DNA of 64,000 nucleotides from Phycicoccus avicenniae (GTDB taxonomy: Bacteria; Actinomycetota; Actinomycetes; Actinomycetales; Dermatophilaceae), in contig NZ_JAGSNF010000020.1 of NCBI RefSeq assembly GCF_018139485.1, positions 62,001 through 126,000 of the forward strand, in the 5' to 3' direction. Shown piece after piece: positions 61,703-64,000 of the stretch. The position numbers were made by a program, and so were the translations under genes. The notes beneath the pieces are model-generated. The model worked only from the letters and a program-made list of their open reading frames with translations. It was not told the origin of the DNA and made no database searches. Position 1 is the stretch's first letter; every line of letters begins with the position of its first letter.

Positions 61703-62746
61703 ATGACGCTGCACACGATCACCTGGGACGACGCGGCCGGGACCGACGGGCGCGGCGCCCTCCGGCTGCTCGACCAGACCCGGCTCCCGGACCACACCGA
61801 GGTGCTCGACGTCGTCACGGTCGACGCGCTCGTCGCGGCGATCGAGCGGCTCGCGGTCCGGGGCGCGCCCGCCCTCGGGGTGGCGGGCGCGATGGGGGTC
61901 GTCGTCGCGATGGACGAGGCGGAGCGCGAGGGCTGGGACGCCGCCCGGCTCGATGCCGAGATCGACCGGGTCCGGCTCGCCCGCCCGACGGCGGTGAACC
62001 TCGCGTGGGGCGTGGACGCGGTGCGACCGCTCGTCGGGGCCGGACGGGACGCCGTCCTCGCCGCGGCCCGACAGGTGGCGGCGGACGACGAGAGCGCGAA
62101 CCGTGAGCTCTCCCGCCGCGCGGCGGACTGGCTGCTGGAGCGGACCGGTCGGGACCGGCTGCGCGTGCTCACCCACTGCAACGCCGGGACGCTCGCGACG
62201 TCCGCCTGGGGCACGGCGCTCGGGGTGGTCCGCGAGCTGCACGCCCGCGGGGCGCTCGAGATCGTGTACGCCGACGAGACGCGGCCGCTGCTGCAGGGCG
62301 CCCGGCTCACCGCGTGGGAGCTCGCCCGGGAGGGGATCGAGCACCGGGTCCAGGTCGACGGCGCCGCCGCGTCGACGGTGCTGCGCGGGCTCGTCGACTG
62401 CGCGGTCGTCGGGGCCGACCGGATCGCCGCCAACGGCGACGTCGCGAACAAGATCGGCACCCTGGGGGTGGGGCTGGCCTGTCGGGAGGCCGGGATCCCG
62501 CTGCTCGTCGCGGCCCCGTGGTCCACCGTCGACCTCGCGACCCCCGACGGCGACGCGATCGAGATCGAGGAGCGCTCCGGGGACGAGGTGACCGGGTGGC
62601 AGGGTACCCGGACCACCCCTGTCGACAGCCCGGGCTACAACCCCGCGTTCGACGTGACGCCGGCCCGGTTCGTCGCCGCGGTCGCGACCGAGCGGGGCCT
62701 CGTCGAGCCGGCCGCCGGTGGCACCATGGGTGAAGTCCTGGGCTGA
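61703..62746 (+). CDS. mtnA: S-methyl-5-thioribose-1-phosphate isomerase
   Basis: 347-residue cytosolic isomerase of the methylthioadenosine salvage pathway, turning methylthioribose-1-phosphate into methylthioribulose-1-phosphate. The LAVRGAPALGVAGAMGV motif, catalytic Cys159 in THCNAGTLATSAWGTAL, the catalytic Asp239 in VVGADRIAANGDVANKIGT, and PFDVTPA-like NPAFDVTPARF are all present. No other salvage gene is adjacent, and it is read alone from what looks like a leaderless promoter. Confidence 0.94.
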   Translation: MTLHTITWDDAAGTDGRGALRLLDQTRLPDHTEVLDVVTVDALVAAIERLAVRGAPALGVAGAMGVVVAMDEAEREGWDAARLDAEIDRVRLARPTAVNLAWGVDAVRPLVGAGRDAVLAAARQVAADDESANRELSRRAADWLLERTGRDRLRVLTHCNAGTLATSAWGTALGVVRELHARGALEIVYADETRPLLQGARLTAWELAREGIEHRVQVDGAAASTVLRGLVDCAVVGADRIAANGDVANKIGTLGVGLACREAGIPLLVAAPWSTVDLATPDGDAIEIEERSGDEVTGWQGTRTTPVDSPGYNPAFDVTPARFVAAVATERGLVEPAAGGTMGEVLG

Positions 62747-62764
62747 ATATCTTCGAAATGAATG

Positions 62765-62792
62765 TATGATCTTCAGATGGTCGATCTGAAGA
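62765..62792 (+). promoter_or_regulatory. Leaderless promoter and palindromic operator of the SatD-family gene
   Basis: TATGAT (62765-62770) ends six bases before ATG 62777. TCTTCAGAT (62770-62778) and ATCTGAAGA (62784-62792) are perfect 9-base inverted repeats around GGTCG, covering the start site. Another ATCTTC lies at 62749 around a TTCGAA core. The 50 bp are strikingly AT-rich for this genome. Confidence 0.65.
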
Positions 62793-63448
62793 CCCACGGT
62801 TCAGAGCACGTCCTCATCGGGGACATCGTCGGGTCCCGGGCGGCCGCGGACCGTCGGGCGGTCCACGACGCCGTCGTCGCCGCCCTCGCCGACACCGACG
62901 CCCGGGTGCCGTCGCTGCGCGGGCTGGCGGTCACCTTCTCCGACGAGTTCCAGGGGGCCTACACCCGGCTCGGCGACGCCCTGGAGGCGGCCTGGCGCGT
63001 CCGGCTGACCCTCCTGCCCGACGTCGACGTGCGGATCGGCCTCGGCCGGGGCGCCGCCACCGTCGTCGACGCCGACCGGGGTATCGAGGACGGTCCGGCG
63101 TGGTGGGCCGCCCGGGCCGCGGTCGAGGCCGTCGAGGAGCAGGCGGGACGGTCCCCGACCCGGTGGCTGCGGACCGCCGTCGCCGTCGACGGGGTCGAGG
63201 GGGCGCCGGTCCCCGAGGACGGGGACCTCGCGGCGGTCAACGCGGCCCTGCTGTGTCGGGACCATCTGGTTGGCTCGCTCTCGGACCGTTCGTTGCGACT
63301 GCTGAGGGGCCTCATGGAGGACGACGTCACCCAGGCCGAGCTGGCCGACCGCGAGGGCATCAGCGCCTCGGCGGTGTCCCAGCGCGTGCGCACCGACGGC
63401 ATCGGCGCCGTCCTCGCCGCCCAGTCCTTGCTGCGGGGGCTCGCGTGA
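62777..63448 (+). CDS. SatD family protein with C-terminal helix-turn-helix
   Basis: 223-residue protein of the SatD family, named from a streptococcal acid-tolerance operon; function not established. The VLIGDIVGSRAAADRRAVH start and VTFSDEFQGAYTRLGDALEAAWRVRL, DVRIGLGRG segments define the family. Residues about 175-205 (VTQAELADREGISASAVSQRVRTDG) look like a helix-turn-helix. ATG 62777 is favoured over ATG 62762 because the TATGAT box is placed correctly for it. The palindrome over this start suggests the protein regulates itself (inference). Overlaps the next gene by GTGA. Confidence 0.8.
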   Translation: MVDLKTHGSEHVLIGDIVGSRAAADRRAVHDAVVAALADTDARVPSLRGLAVTFSDEFQGAYTRLGDALEAAWRVRLTLLPDVDVRIGLGRGAATVVDADRGIEDGPAWWAARAAVEAVEEQAGRSPTRWLRTAVAVDGVEGAPVPEDGDLAAVNAALLCRDHLVGSLSDRSLRLLRGLMEDDVTQAELADREGISASAVSQRVRTDGIGAVLAAQSLLRGLA

Positions 63449-64000
63449 CGTGGCTCGCGGTCTGGCTCGTCGGCCTCGGGCTGGCCGACCTCGTCCGGGC
63501 GGGCGACCGGCCGCGCAGCGAGCGGGCCGCCCGCGTCGTCGGGGTCGTCGCCGTCGTCGTCGTCGCGGCCCTCGCCGGCCGCTGGACCGCGGTCGACGCC
63601 GTGGTGCTCCTCGGCTCGCTCGTCCCGCTCCTGCTGTGGCTGCAGTACTCGCAGCAGGCCCTGACGACCGGGTCGGGCCACGTCGCCGCCCTGTCCTGGC
63701 TCGCGGTCGGCGCGGCGTGGCTGCTGCTGCTGTCCGGGTGGTCCGGGCCGGTCGCGGGGCCGGCGGCGCGCTGGCTCGCCTGGGCCGACCTGCCGCCCGC
63801 GGTCGCCGGGGCGGGGGCGGGACAGGCCCTGCTCGTCCTCGGGCTGCTCCTGGCCAACCTGTCGACGGCCAACGTCGTCGTCCGTCTCGTCCTCATCGCG
63901 ATCAACGCGCTCCCGCCGGCGCGGGTGACGCCGGACCTCGGTCCGCACGCGTCCGACCAGCTGCGCGGCGGGCGGCTGCTCGGGCCGATGGAGCGCGTGC
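63445..64000 (+). CDS. Membrane protein downstream of SatD (cut by the window end)
   Basis: The frame opens at GTG 63445 in a four-base overlap with the SatD-family stop and is still open at the window end (at least 185 residues). About four hydrophobic segments are seen (residues 2-17, 33-50, 55-72 and 88-105, with another near 130-165). The end of the visible part, DQLRGGRLLGPMERV, resembles the GGRxIGPLER motif that I associate with membrane proteins next to satD genes. Function unknown; the coupling implies a SatD-membrane protein unit. Confidence 0.7.
   Translation, partial: MTWLAVWLVGLGLADLVRAGDRPRSERAARVVGVVAVVVVAALAGRWTAVDAVVLLGSLVPLLLWLQYSQQALTTGSGHVAALSWLAVGAAWLLLLSGWSGPVAGPAARWLAWADLPPAVAGAGAGQALLVLGLLLANLSTANVVVRLVLIAINALPPARVTPDLGPHASDQLRGGRLLGPMERV

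Overview
The window is very GC-rich (third codon positions almost all G or C), gene-dense DNA from an actinobacterium. Several features point there: the division and cell-wall cluster has the actinobacterial order (mraZ to ftsZ, then pgeF, yggS, sepF, yggT, wag31/divIVA, with no ftsA); there are two SAM-IV riboswitches, a class known mainly from actinobacteria; there is an F420-type (DDN) oxidoreductase, a PAC2 protein, a DUF4192 protein, a principal sigma factor with a Lys/Ala-rich N-terminal tail, and TANNNT-type -10 boxes abutting start codons. MurE carries the DNPR motif of the meso-diaminopimelate-adding type. A member of the Micrococcales such as Intrasporangiaceae is my best guess; the genus cannot be fixed from this sequence alone.

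Layout. 1-8.8 kb: single metabolic and hypothetical genes on both strands (partial secreted protein, OFA-type MFS transporter, SprT-like protease, patatin, rocD, hydrolase, two small membrane proteins, F420-type oxidoreductase, aldo/keto reductase). 8.8-12.1 kb: SAM-IV riboswitch and metY, then an orphan WXG100-like gene pair. 12.1-21.4 kb: hrpA helicase, PAC2 protein, PolA-type polymerase, EcsC, YkvA and DUF4192 proteins. 21.4-25.0 kb: second SAM-IV riboswitch and metX, a universal stress protein and the principal sigma factor. 25.1-29.6 kb (minus strand): transglutaminase-like protein, DUF58 protein and MoxR ATPase. 30.2-52.6 kb: the dcw cluster and its usual tail (divIVA, a DksA-like gene, lspA, an RluA-family gene). 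52.7-57.5 kb: dnaE interrupted by a 373-residue LAGLIDADG intein. 57.7-64 kb: secreted 5'-nucleotidase, S9 peptidase, mtnA, a SatD-family gene with a palindrome over its start, and a membrane protein cut by the window end.

How the parts connect. The dcw genes are tightly packed, many with 4-base NTGA stop/start overlaps, and make lipid II precursors (MurC-F, MraY, MurG), polymerise and cross-link them at the septum (FtsW, FtsI) and place the ring (FtsZ, SepF, FtsQ, FtsL) and the growing pole (DivIVA). metX and metY carry out acetylhomoserine formation and its sulfhydrylation and are each under a SAM sensor, although they lie 12 kb apart; mtnA belongs to methylthioadenosine salvage. The 580-bp region between moxR and mraZ holds helically phased TGGRG repeats in both orientations, which suggests shared control by MraZ. 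No rRNA, tRNA, CRISPR array, insertion sequence or prophage was seen; the DnaE intein is the only evident mobile element.
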